NCBI RefSeq assembly: GCF_023701945.1
Contig: NZ_JABAEF010000005.1
Coordinates: 1-64,000 of the forward strand
Direction of reading: 5' to 3'
DNA: 64,000 nt
Source of the DNA: Rhizobium sp. CG5
Lineage (GTDB): Bacteria > Pseudomonadota > Alphaproteobacteria > Rhizobiales > Rhizobiaceae
Below, piece after piece: positions 56,598 through 64,000 of this stretch (its first letter is position 1; each line of letters starts with the position of its first letter). The notes under the pieces were generated by a model. It was not told the origin of the DNA. It did not search any database and was given only the letters and a program-made list of their open reading frames with translations. The position numbers were made by a program, and so were the translations under genes.

Positions 56598-57905
56598 TTA
56601 TTCGTAACGCAGCGCCTGGACAGGATCGAGCCGCGAGGCCTGCCAGGCCGGGAAGATCGTCGCCAGGAACGACAGGACGAGCGCCATGATGACAACCGAG
56701 ACGGTTTCACCGACATTCATGTCGGCCGGCAACTGGCTGAGGAAATAGAGTTCCGGATCAAACAGCACCGTGCCGGACAGCCAGGAGAAGAACTGGCGGA
56801 TGGATTCGACGTTGAGACAGACGACGACGCCGAGCGCCACACCGGCCAGCGTGCCGGTAATGCCGATCGCCGCCCCTGTCATGAAGAAGATCCGCATGAT
56901 CGAGCCGGAGGTCGCTCCCATGGTCTTCAGGATGGCGATATCGCTGCCCTTGTCCTTGACCAGCATGATGAGGCCCGAAATGATGTTGAGGGCCGCCACC
57001 AGCACGATCAGCGTCAGGATCATGAACATCACGTTGCGCTCCACCTGCAGGGCGGAGAAGAAGGTCTGGTTGCGCTGGCGCCAGTCGCTGATGAAGATCT
57101 GGCGGCCGGCGGCGGCCTCGACCAGCGGGCGAAGCAGATCGACATTGTCGGGATCGCTGACGAACAGCTCGATCGACTGCACCAGGCCTTCGGCATTGAA
57201 ATAGAGCTGCGATTCCTCAAGCGGCATATAGATGATCGTCGAATCATATTCCGACATGCCGATCTCGAAAATACCGGAGACCGGATAGGACTTGACGCGC
57301 GGGTTGATGCCGAGCGGCGTGACGTCGCCTTCCGGCGAGACCAGCGTGATATTGTCGCCGGCCGAGATGCCGAGCTGGGCTGCCATGCGCGAGCCGACCA
57401 GCACGCCCTCGCCCGCGGCAAAACCGACGAGATCGCCGGCGCGTATATTGCCGGAGACTTCCTTGAGCTTGACCAGATCGTCGGCGCGCACGCCGCGCAC
57501 CAGTGCGCCGGTGCCGGCGCCGTCACGGCCGGAGGCCAGCGTCTGGCCCTCGACCAGCGGCAGGGCCATCGTGACGCCGGGAATGGCGGCGAACTTGTCG
57601 GCAAGGGCTGCATAGTCGGTCAGCGGTCCATCGACCGGCTGGACGATCATGTGGCCGTTGATGCCGAGGATGCGCGAGATCAGCTCGGTGCGGAAACCGT
57701 TCATGACCGCCATGACGATGATCAGCGTCGCCACGCCGAGCATGATGCCGACAAAGGAAAAGCCGGCGATCACCGAGATCACCGCTTCCTTGCGCCGCGA
57801 GCGCAGATAGCGCCAGGCCACCATGCGTTCGAACGCCGAAAACGGTCGAGCAGAGTTGCCCGGGTTGGCTGGACCCGCCTCTGTACCGGCAGCTTCGCTG
57901 TTCAT
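56598..57905 (-). CDS. lolC: Lipoprotein-releasing system permease, LolC/LolE family
   Basis: A 435-residue protein with four membrane segments: one N-terminal ([20 protein letters not shown]), a large periplasmic domain of about 230 residues, then three C-terminal ones in an FtsX domain. The start [20 protein letters not shown] is a LolC/E hallmark. Only one permease gene is present, so the complex is probably a homodimer (LolF-like) with LolD. AGGAGG lies before ATG 57905; proS is 20 bp upstream on the same strand. Confidence 0.94.
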   Translation of the reverse strand: MNSEAAGTEAGPANPGNSARPFSAFERMVAWRYLRSRRKEAVISVIAGFSFVGIMLGVATLIIVMAVMNGFRTELISRILGINGHMIVQPVDGPLTDYAALADKFAAIPGVTMALPLVEGQTLASGRDGAGTGALVRGVRADDLVKLKEVSGNIRAGDLVGFAAGEGVLVGSRMAAQLGISAGDNITLVSPEGDVTPLGINPRVKSYPVSGIFEIGMSEYDSTIIYMPLEESQLYFNAEGLVQSIELFVSDPDNVDLLRPLVEAAAGRQIFISDWRQRNQTFFSALQVERNVMFMILTLIVLVAALNIISGLIMLVKDKGSDIAILKTMGATSGSIMRIFFMTGAAIGITGTLAGVALGVVVCLNVESIRQFFSWLSGTVLFDPELYFLSQLPADMNVGETVSVVIMALVLSFLATIFPAWQASRLDPVQALRYE

Positions 57906-57925
57906 TACGCCTCCTGGCTCAACAG

Positions 57926-59248
57926 TCAGACCGCCAACCGATTGATGGCAGCTTCTATCGTCATGGTCTCACGCGCGCCGGTCTTGCGATCCTTGACCTC
58001 GACCTCGCCACTGGCGACGGACCGCGGACCGACAATGATCTGCACCGGCACGCCGATCAGGTCGGCCGTGGCAAACTTGGTGCCGGCACGATCGTCGGTG
58101 TCGTCCAGCAGCACGTCCCGGCCGGCCTTGGTCAAAGCCGCATAGAGCGTTTCGCAAGCGCCGTCGCAGGCAGCATCGCCGGCCTTCATGTTGATCACCA
58201 CGCAATCGAACGGGGCGACCGATGCCGGCCAGATGATGCCGTTCTCGTCATGCGAGGCTTCGATGATGGCGGGAACAAGGCGTGTCGGGCCAATGCCATA
58301 GGATCCCATGTGGACAACGTGTTCCTTGCCGTCCGGTCCCTGCACCTTGGCACCCATCGGCTCGGAATATTTCGTGCCGAAATAGAAGATATGGCCGACC
58401 TCGATGCCGCGCGCCGACAGGCGATCGCCTTCGGGAATGGCCTCAAAGGCCGGCGCATCGTGCATTTCGGAGGTTGCCGCATAGACCGAGGTCCACTGGT
58501 CGAAGATCGCCTTCAGGCCGGCGACATCGTCAAAGTCGGTGTCGACCGGCGGAATGTCGAAATTGACGAAATCCTTGTGACAGAACACTTCCGATTCGCC
58601 GGTATCGGCGAGGATGATGAATTCGTGGCTGTGATTGCCGCCGATCGGCCCGGTATCGGCGCGCATCGGAATGGCGCGCAGGCCGAGCCGCGAGAAAGTG
58701 CGCAGATAGGCGGCAAACATCTTGTTGTAGGAATGGATCGCCTCGTCCTGGGTCAGGTCGAAGGAATAGGCATCCTTCATCATGAACTCGCGCGAGCGCA
58801 TGGTGCCGAAGCGCGGCCGGATCTCGTCGCGGAACTTCAGCTGGATATGGTAGAGGTTGAGCGGCAGGCTCTTATAGGACTTCACGTAGGAGCGGAAAAT
58901 GTCCGTGACCATTTCCTCGTTGGTCGGCCCATAGAGCATCGGCCGGTCCTGGCGGTCGCGGATGCGCAGCATTTCCTTGCCATAGTCTTCGTAGCGACCG
59001 CTTTCCTGCCAGAGTTCGGCCGATTGCAGGGTCGGCATCGAAATCTCGATGGCGCCGGCGCGGTTCTGCTCCTCGCGGATGATGCCGTTGACCTTGTCCA
59101 GAACCCGCTTGCCGAGCGGCAGCCAGGAATAGATGCCCTGGCTCTGCTGGCGGATCATGCCGGCGCGCAGCATCAGGCGATGGGAAACGATTTCCGCTTC
59201 CTTGGGATTCTCTTTCAGGATGGGCAAAAAGTAGCGTGACAGACGCAT
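57926..59248 (-). CDS. proS: Prolyl-tRNA synthetase (short alphaproteobacterial form)
   Basis: ProS (440 residues) charges tRNA-Pro. Class II motifs are present: motif 2 around [22 protein letters not shown] (seen as [17 protein letters not shown]) and motif 3 near [17 protein letters not shown]. At 440 residues it lacks the about 180-residue editing (INS) domain of E. coli ProS; alphaproteobacterial enzymes are known for this reduced form, relying on a separate ProXp/YbaK editor. It heads the proS-lolC-lolD string. Confidence 0.95.
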   Translation of the reverse strand: MRLSRYFLPILKENPKEAEIVSHRLMLRAGMIRQQSQGIYSWLPLGKRVLDKVNGIIREEQNRAGAIEISMPTLQSAELWQESGRYEDYGKEMLRIRDRQDRPMLYGPTNEEMVTDIFRSYVKSYKSLPLNLYHIQLKFRDEIRPRFGTMRSREFMMKDAYSFDLTQDEAIHSYNKMFAAYLRTFSRLGLRAIPMRADTGPIGGNHSHEFIILADTGESEVFCHKDFVNFDIPPVDTDFDDVAGLKAIFDQWTSVYAATSEMHDAPAFEAIPEGDRLSARGIEVGHIFYFGTKYSEPMGAKVQGPDGKEHVVHMGSYGIGPTRLVPAIIEASHDENGIIWPASVAPFDCVVINMKAGDAACDGACETLYAALTKAGRDVLLDDTDDRAGTKFATADLIGVPVQIIVGPRSVASGEVEVKDRKTGARETMTIEAAINRLAV

Positions 59249-59523
59249 GTCGGATTCCAGATGCTAGGGATTCCGGACATCGTGCGGAATCGGCCGAGAA
59301 GTTTGTTTTCGGTTGCGTTCATAGCTGGTTCCACACAGGAAGAAAACCCGCATGACGGTGGAGAACCACGGTCTTACCAGGGCATTTTGAAGGCGTCCGG
59401 GCAATTGCTCACCTCCACAATCAGATGAAAATCCAATCACTTCTGCGGCATTTTCACCTTCCCGGATTTTTTTCACGAACTGTAGCAAAAATGCAAAAAA
59501 CGAGATGACAAGGCGATTTTATT
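59249..59523 (-). other. proS upstream region
   Basis: About 275 bp carry the proS leader and promoter on the minus strand; I see no convincing gene. A minus-strand frame at 59264-59488 (74 codons) has no start context and atypical composition. No clear T-box or other riboswitch structure was recognised. Confidence 0.4.
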
Positions 59524-59539
59524 GAGCTAACGTCAGCTC
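59524..59539. repeat. Imperfect palindrome GAGCTAACGTCAGCTC at the sRNA start
   Basis: GAGCTaACGTcAGCTC is a 16-bp palindrome with one mismatched pair, covering the predicted -10 region of the sRNA. It may be an operator controlling the sRNA; the factor is unknown. Confidence 0.4.
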
Positions 59540-59689
59540 ACAAAAGAGGCATGAAGCCTAAATTCATGTCGATTTCGCGGTCAAGTCTTGGGAGGATAAG
59601 ATCTTAGGCGCGCCCGTTCGCTGCCCCTTAATTGGTGAAAGATCACGCGATACTTGGAAAAACAAGGTCTTCAGACCTTGTTTTTTTTT
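59540..59689 (+). ncRNA. Probable trans-encoded sRNA of the alpha-r9 (Smr9C) type
   Basis: A stand-alone intrinsic terminator at 59661-59689 (AACAAGGTC-TTCA-GACCTTGTT and nine Ts) ends a plus-strand transcript with no coding frame. A promoter candidate is ATGACA (59505-59510), 17 bp, TAACGT (59528-59533), giving about 150 nt. As I recall, the rhizobial sRNA Smr9C (alpha-r9 family, about 150 nt) lies between a DUF1467-like gene and proS in Sinorhizobium meliloti, exactly this context. The 5' end is a guess; the terminator is firm. Confidence 0.6.
59661..59689 (+). terminator. Intrinsic terminator of the sRNA
   Basis: Nine-base perfect arms AACAAGGTC and GACCTTGTT around TTCA, overlapping and followed by a T9 run (59681-59689). 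It is one of the strongest terminator signatures in the window. Confidence 0.9.
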
Positions 59690-59755
59690 GCCTTTCGACA
59701 AGCCATATCTTACCGGCGGCCAAGCCGACGCGGCGAGTAAGACAGCCCCTTTGTT

Positions 59756-60025
59756 TCAGTCGAAATTGGGCAGGATGAGCGGCAGACTGTCGAAGCCGAT
59801 GCCGAAATAGGTCGAGGCGATATACCAGCTGCCAAAAATGACGCCGGATACCAGAGTCGTCAGGACAACAACGCGTCCGCCGCGAAACCTGGCCGGTGCG
59901 CTTTCGACGCTGCCGGGCACGATCTGCTCATCCTCGGCCTGGGTCTTCAGGCCGATCGGCAGGATGGCGAAGAGCGTGATCCACCAGATGATGAAATAAA
60001 CGGCAAAAGCCGAGATAAACTGCAT
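59756..60025 (-). CDS. DUF1467 family membrane protein
   Basis: An 89-residue protein with two membrane helices: ISAFAVYFIIWWITLFAILP near the N-terminus and VLTTLVSGVIFGSWYIASTY near the C-terminus, joined by a short cytoplasmic loop. The DUF1467 motif includes TLFAILPIGLKTQ and VPGSVESAPARFR. Found next to mce or proS in rhizobia; function unknown. ATG 60025 is preferred, since it starts at the first helix. Confidence 0.88.
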   Translation of the reverse strand: MQFISAFAVYFIIWWITLFAILPIGLKTQAEDEQIVPGSVESAPARFRGGRVVVLTTLVSGVIFGSWYIASTYFGIGFDSLPLILPNFD

Positions 60026-60103
60026 GTGCAATGCCCCAGGGTTCGTGGCGGCGTTATAGGGACATTTCCCGGCAATCACAAACCCGCCGCGAGCGGTTCT
60101 TCG

Positions 60104-60508
60104 TCACACCTGCTCAAGTTCGACCAGTGTCCCGAAGAAATCCTTGGGGTGCAGGAACAGCACCGGCTTGCCATGAGCGCCGATCTTCGGTTCGCCACTG
60201 CCCAGAACGCGCGCGCCGCTTGCCAGCAGATGGTCGCGGGCCGCCTGAATATCGGCAACCTCGTAGCAGATGTGATGCATGCCGCCGGCCGGGTTCTTGT
60301 CGAGAAAGGCGGCGATCGGCGAGCCCTCACCGAGCGGCTCCAGCAGTTCGATCTTGGTATTCGGCAGTTCGACGAAAACCACGGTCACGCCATGCTCCGG
60401 CAGGGCCTGCGCCGCCGACACCGTGGCGCCAAGGGTGTCGCGATAGGAGGCGGTCGCCGCGGCCAGATCCGGCACGGCGATCGCGATATGGTTTACCCGT
60501 CCAAGCAT
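60104..60508 (-). CDS. mce: Methylmalonyl-CoA epimerase
   Basis: A 134-residue VOC-fold enzyme that interconverts (R)- and (S)-methylmalonyl-CoA in propionate and branched-chain amino acid breakdown. Metal ligands fall in RVNHIAIAVPD (His), GGMHHICYEVAD (His) and TLVELEQV (Glu). ATG 60508 has GGAG 8 nt upstream and matches homologues beginning MLGRVNH; ATG 60526 is six codons earlier. It follows rnj on the same strand by 61 bp. Confidence 0.94.
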   Translation of the reverse strand: MLGRVNHIAIAVPDLAAATASYRDTLGATVSAAQALPEHGVTVVFVELPNTKIELLEPLGEGSPIAAFLDKNPAGGMHHICYEVADIQAARDHLLASGARVLGSGEPKIGAHGKPVLFLHPKDFFGTLVELEQV

Positions 60509-60569
60509 CAAGGTTTCTCCCGTCAAAGAATGGCCTGAGCCTATACCTTTCCGGACAGCTCCACGCCAA

Positions 60570-62237
60570 TCAGACTTTGGTTACAAAAACCGTGACGATC
60601 GGCTTCTTGCCCCAGCATTCGTTGGCCGTCGAGCGGATCGTGCGGCGGATGCTTTCGCGCAGCGCGCCGAGGTCCTTGCGGCGGGTGCGCGGAATGCTCT
60701 CCACGGCGCCGAGCACGGCATCGTAGAGCGTGTCTTCCATGTCCTCGCCCTCGTTGTCATAGGCCGGCAGGCCGAAGGCAACGATCTCGGGATCGCCCTG
60801 GAAATCATAGCGCGCGTCGAGCACGACATTGACGGCGACATGGCCGGCGAAGGACAGCTTGCGGCGATTGCCGATGCCCATTTCCTCGAAATCGCCGATC
60901 AGCTTGCCGTCCTTGAAGACGCGGCCATGGGGCGCTTCGCCGATCACTTCGGCGGGGCCCGGTGCAATTCGCAGGATATCGCCGTTGCGCACGCGCGGCA
61001 CGGACTTGATGCCGGCCTGGGTGCCGAGCAGGGCCTGCGCCGACAGGTGAGCCGCCTCGCCATGCACCGGTACCAGGATGGCCGGCTGCGTCCACTCGTA
61101 CATCTGCAGCAATTCCTTGCGGCGCGGATGGCCGGAGACATGCACCAGGGCCTCGGAGTCGGTGATGATATGCACGCCCTGTTCGACCAGGCCGTTCTTG
61201 ATGTCGTTGATCGCCTTTTCGTTGCCGGGAATGGCGCGGGAGGAAAACACCACCGTGTCGCCAGCGGTCAGCGCCACATTGCGCATCTCGTCGCGCGACA
61301 GCTTGGCCAATGCCGCGCGGGACTCGCCCTGGCTGCCGGTCAGGATGACGACCACCTTGTCGCGCGGGATGAAGCCGAACTCGTCCTCGGCGATGAAGGG
61401 TTTCACGCCTTCCATCAGGCCGACATCATAGGCAACCGAGGTGACGCGCTTCAGCGAGCTGCCGAGCAGCAGCACTTCGCGGCCGGCGGCTTCTGCTGCC
61501 TGGGCGATCGAGCGGATACGGCCGACATTGGAGGAGAAGGTGGTGATCGCCACCCGGCCCTCGGCATGTTCGATGATCTGGCGAAGGCCTTCCGAGACTT
61601 CCTGCTCGGAGGGCGAGACGCCGTCGCGCATGGCATTGGTGCTGTCGCACATCAGCGCCAGCACACCTTCCCTGCCGACCTCGCGGAAGCGGGCCTCATC
61701 GGTGAATGGCCCCAGCGACGGGGCGTGGTCGATCTTCCAGTCGCCGGTGTGGACGATATTGCCGAGCGGCGTGCGGATCACCAGCGACATCGGCTCGGGG
61801 ATCGAATGGTTGACGCCGATGGCTTCGATCTCGAAGGGACCGACATTGATGCGGTCGCCGGCCTTGAACGGCGTGATCGGAATCTGGGCGCGGCTGCCCT
61901 CATATTCGCGCTTGGCCTCCAGCATGCCGGCGGTAAAGGCCGAGGCATAGACCGGAACGTTGAGACCGGGCCACAGGTCGTTCAACGCGCCATAATGGTC
62001 TTCATGGGCGTGGGTGATGATGATGCCCTTGAGGCTCTTCTTGTCGGCGAGGATATGACGGATATCGGGCAGCACGAGATCGACGCCGGGCAGATCGGGA
62101 CCGGGAAAGGTCACGCCGCAATCCACCATGATCCACTGGCGATGTTTCGGTTCGCCATAGCCGTACAGAGCGAGATTCATACCGATCTCACCCACACCGC
62201 CCAGCGGCAGAAACACCAGTTCGTCTTTTTTTGTCAT
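60570..62237 (-). CDS. rnj: Ribonuclease J
   Basis: RNase J (555 residues) has 5'-3' exo- and endoribonuclease activity, unusual outside Gram-positives but common in rhizobia, and works beside RNase E in RNA processing. The beta-CASP metallo-lactamase motif is ITHAHEDHYGAL, with HTGDWKIDH and MCDSTNA; the beta-CASP part includes HVSGHPRRKELLQMYEW. Its ATG overlaps the birA stop (ATGA). The window thus has RNase E, RNase R and RNase J. Confidence 0.95.
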   Translation of the reverse strand: MTKKDELVFLPLGGVGEIGMNLALYGYGEPKHRQWIMVDCGVTFPGPDLPGVDLVLPDIRHILADKKSLKGIIITHAHEDHYGALNDLWPGLNVPVYASAFTAGMLEAKREYEGSRAQIPITPFKAGDRINVGPFEIEAIGVNHSIPEPMSLVIRTPLGNIVHTGDWKIDHAPSLGPFTDEARFREVGREGVLALMCDSTNAMRDGVSPSEQEVSEGLRQIIEHAEGRVAITTFSSNVGRIRSIAQAAEAAGREVLLLGSSLKRVTSVAYDVGLMEGVKPFIAEDEFGFIPRDKVVVILTGSQGESRAALAKLSRDEMRNVALTAGDTVVFSSRAIPGNEKAINDIKNGLVEQGVHIITDSEALVHVSGHPRRKELLQMYEWTQPAILVPVHGEAAHLSAQALLGTQAGIKSVPRVRNGDILRIAPGPAEVIGEAPHGRVFKDGKLIGDFEEMGIGNRRKLSFAGHVAVNVVLDARYDFQGDPEIVAFGLPAYDNEGEDMEDTLYDAVLGAVESIPRTRRKDLGALRESIRRTIRSTANECWGKKPIVTVFVTKV

Positions 62238-62995
62238 TCGTCTCTTGGTCCAACTTGCTCGAAGAATACATCGCCCGCGGCAATCGGCAAAATGCCGCTG
62301 TCACCCTGATCGAGCATCAACATGCCTTTATCATCGATTCCGGAAAAATAACCCGAAATCGACCGGTCCGGCAGATTGACCGTAATTTTTTCGCCTATGC
62401 CGCAGGCCACCGACCGCCAGCGGGCCGTCACGGCGCCCACCCCCTGCCCGCGATTCCACAGTGCCAGGGTTTCGGCCATGGCGGCAAACAGCCGCGCAAA
62501 AAGCTCCTCCGGCGACAGGCTGACGCCGAAATCGCTGAGCGCTGCCACAGGATAGGGTGTCTCGCCCGGCTTGGCTGCGATGTTGATGCCGATGCCGATC
62601 ACCAAAGCGCGGCGACCATCGGCAAGCGGCTCGCCTTCCAGCAGAATGCCGGAAATCTTGCGTCGGCCGATCAGCACATCGTTCGGCCACTTGACCTCCA
62701 GCGGCGGCGCGTCCAACGGCAGAACGGCACGGACCGCATCATGCACGGCAAGGGCAATGGCCAGCGGCAGCGAGGGAAGATCGGCGACGGGTGCGGGATC
62801 GATCAGCAGAAGCGAGGCGTAGAGATTGCCGGGCTCGGAGACCCAGGGTCGGCCGCGGCGGCCGCGGCCGCCGGTCTGCCGGCCGGCGGTAATCCACAGC
62901 AGGCCGGCATCTCCGGCCCGTGCGCGAGCCAGGCACTCGGCATTGGTCGAGGCCAGCACATCGAAGGCTTCATGCCGGAAGTCGTCGAGCGACAT
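62234..62995 (-). CDS. birA: Biotin--[acetyl-CoA-carboxylase] ligase
   Basis: BirA (253 residues) attaches biotin to AccB (the gene at 16400). Motifs are STNAECLARARAG, the biotinyl-AMP loop GRQTGGRGRRGRPWVS, EVKWPNDVLIGRRKISGILLE and ALVIGIGINI. There is no N-terminal DNA-binding domain, so it is a pure ligase. I take ATG 62995; a TTG at 63022 overlapping the nuoN stop would add nine residues and is also possible. Its stop overlaps the rnj start, so nuoN-birA-rnj form one unit. Confidence 0.93.
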   Translation of the reverse strand: MSLDDFRHEAFDVLASTNAECLARARAGDAGLLWITAGRQTGGRGRRGRPWVSEPGNLYASLLLIDPAPVADLPSLPLAIALAVHDAVRAVLPLDAPPLEVKWPNDVLIGRRKISGILLEGEPLADGRRALVIGIGINIAAKPGETPYPVAALSDFGVSLSPEELFARLFAAMAETLALWNRGQGVGAVTARWRSVACGIGEKITVNLPDRSISGYFSGIDDKGMLMLDQGDSGILPIAAGDVFFEQVGPRDE

Positions 62996-63018
62996 CCGGC
63001 GCGATGGGGTCAAAGCGC

Positions 63019-64000
63019 TCAATAGAAGAGCGAGGCCGCCGCGGCTTCCGCAGCACTGCCGATCGGTCCGCCGACCAGCACATAGGCGACGACGAACAGA
63101 CCCGACAGGCCGAAGACCAGGCGCAGTTCGCCGGCGACACGGGCAAATTCGCCGGTCGCCTCATCGAACCACATGACCTTGACCAGGCGCAGATAGTAGA
63201 AGGCGCCGATGACGGAGGCCAACACGCCGATGATCGCCAGGCCATAGAGCTTTGCCTCGATGGCGGCCAGGAAGACGAAATACTTCCCGAAGAAACCGGC
63301 GAGCGGCGGGATGCCGGCGAGCGAGAACATCAGCGCGGTCAGGACAACGGCCATGAACGGCTTGGTGGTCGACAGACCGGCCAGATCGTCGATGGTCTCG
63401 ACATTGCCGCCTTCCTTGCGGCGCATGGCCATGATGCAGGCAAAGGTGCCGAGCGTCATCACCAGATAGATCAGCATGTAGACGATGACGCCGGTGACGC
63501 CGGTCTTGGTGCCGGCGGCAAGGCCCACCAGCGCATAGCCCATATGGCCGATCGACGAATAGGCCATCAGGCGCTTGATATTGCGCTGACCGATGGCAGC
63601 GACCGAGCCGAGGATCATCGAGGCGATCGAGATGAAGACGATGATCTGCTGCCATTCGGCAAAGATCGGCTCGAAGGCGCCGATGACGACGCGCACGAGG
63701 ATGGCCATGGCGCCAATCTTCGGGGCCGCGGCCAGAAAGGCGGTGACCGGGGTCGGCGCGCCTTCGTAAACGTCGGGCGTCCACATGTGGAAGGGCACGG
63801 CGGAGATCTTGAAGGCAAGGCCGGCCAGCACGAAAACCAGGCCGAAGATGATGCCAAGCTGCGGTTCGCCGGACACCAGCACGGCGGCGATCTCGCCAAA
63901 GCCGGTATTGCCGGTGAAGCCGTAGATCAGCGACATGCCATAGAGCAGCATGCCGGACGACAGGGCACCGAGCACGAAATATTTGAGGCCCGCTTCGGTG
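63019..64000 (-). CDS. nuoN: NADH-quinone oxidoreductase subunit N (C-terminal part; runs off right edge)
   Basis: The visible 327 codons are the C-terminal two thirds of NuoN, a proton-pumping membrane subunit of complex I. The frame continues to the window edge as [20 protein letters not shown], so the GTG at 63975 is internal and not the start. Antiporter-like features include [20 protein letters not shown] with its conserved lysine and HisPro helix break. Multiple helices follow. birA lies immediately downstream with overlapping or nearly overlapping codons. Confidence 0.96.
   Translation of the reverse strand, partial: TEAGLKYFVLGALSSGMLLYGMSLIYGFTGNTGFGEIAAVLVSGEPQLGIIFGLVFVLAGLAFKISAVPFHMWTPDVYEGAPTPVTAFLAAAPKIGAMAILVRVVIGAFEPIFAEWQQIIVFISIASMILGSVAAIGQRNIKRLMAYSSIGHMGYALVGLAAGTKTGVTGVIVYMLIYLVMTLGTFACIMAMRRKEGGNVETIDDLAGLSTTKPFMAVVLTALMFSLAGIPPLAGFFGKYFVFLAAIEAKLYGLAIIGVLASVIGAFYYLRLVKVMWFDEATGEFARVAGELRLVFGLSGLFVVAYVLVGGPIGSAAEAAAASLFY

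Noticed and set aside
63019..63975. A complete 318-residue nuoN starting at GTG 63975
   Set aside because: The frame continues upstream to the window edge with conserved NuoN sequence, so this codon is internal.

Overview
This is chromosomal DNA of an alphaproteobacterium of the Rhizobiaceae (Rhizobium/Agrobacterium/Allorhizobium-like). The high GC, the neighbourhoods prfB-mrcA-amiC-rne, accB-accC-aat-DUF2155-NDUFA12, pyrB-pyrC'-plsY-dprA-topA-rnr, divK-pleD and nuoN-birA-rnj-mce-DUF1467-proS-lolCE-lolD-dnaE, and direct-repeat LexA boxes (GTTC-N7-GTTC) all point there. No species can be named from the sequence alone.

Layout. 1-492: probable right end of a genomic island. An IS3-family element (only its end is in the window) interrupts what looks like a serine-recombinase gene whose frame runs antisense into tRNA-Thr(TGT). 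625-4000: NAD kinase, a secreted protein, and a TetR regulator divergent from a Bcr/CflA-type efflux pump with a palindromic operator between them. 4077-12954: RF2 with its programmed +1 frameshift, then cell-wall genes (PBP1A, amidase) divergent from RNase E. 13001-19830: aminotransferase, thiol-disulfide protein, AroQ, acetyl-CoA carboxylase AccBC, Aat, DUF2155 and the complex I accessory subunit NDUFA12. 19956-26577: GatB, GatA and GatC mixed with several GNAT acetyltransferases, a YjhX-family protein and a ParE-type toxin-antitoxin pair. 26646-31866: MBL hydrolase, RuvX, small membrane proteins, an ATPase, an AEC transporter and an AidB-like acyl-CoA dehydrogenase. 32000-44220: pyrimidine genes (PyrB with a metal-ligand-less PyrC), PlsY, DprA, TopA, RNase R, DUF983, Nudix, MFS and L33. 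44993-46757: the c-di-GMP/cell-cycle pair DivK-PleD. 46872-51204: DUF3572, a HAD-like protein, a GNAT, SOS-controlled DinB and an L,D-transpeptidase. 51277-51418: a RIME-like intergenic repeat. 51453-64000: DnaE1, an unannotated 28-residue SOS membrane peptide, LolD/LolC, ProS, a probable alpha-r9-type sRNA, DUF1467, methylmalonyl-CoA epimerase, RNase J, BirA and the C-terminal part of NuoN.

Most of the window is housekeeping DNA. The most interesting new item is at 55057-55199: a 28-codon gene for a single-span membrane peptide with a near-ideal promoter (TTGACA-N17-CATAAA) whose spacer is filled by a LexA box, plus an AAGGAG ribosome-binding site 6 nt before the ATG. It looks like a rhizobial counterpart of SOS-induced membrane division inhibitors such as Caulobacter SidA, and it lies directly upstream of dnaE. 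A second LexA box sits on the predicted start site of dinB, so the window holds two SOS-controlled loci. Other notable points are the degenerate dihydroorotase, the tRNA-Thr island boundary, an orphan perfect 19-bp hairpin in the rpmG-pleD gap, and small genes not obvious from ORF calling (rpmG 55 aa, a 56-aa membrane protein, the 28-aa peptide).
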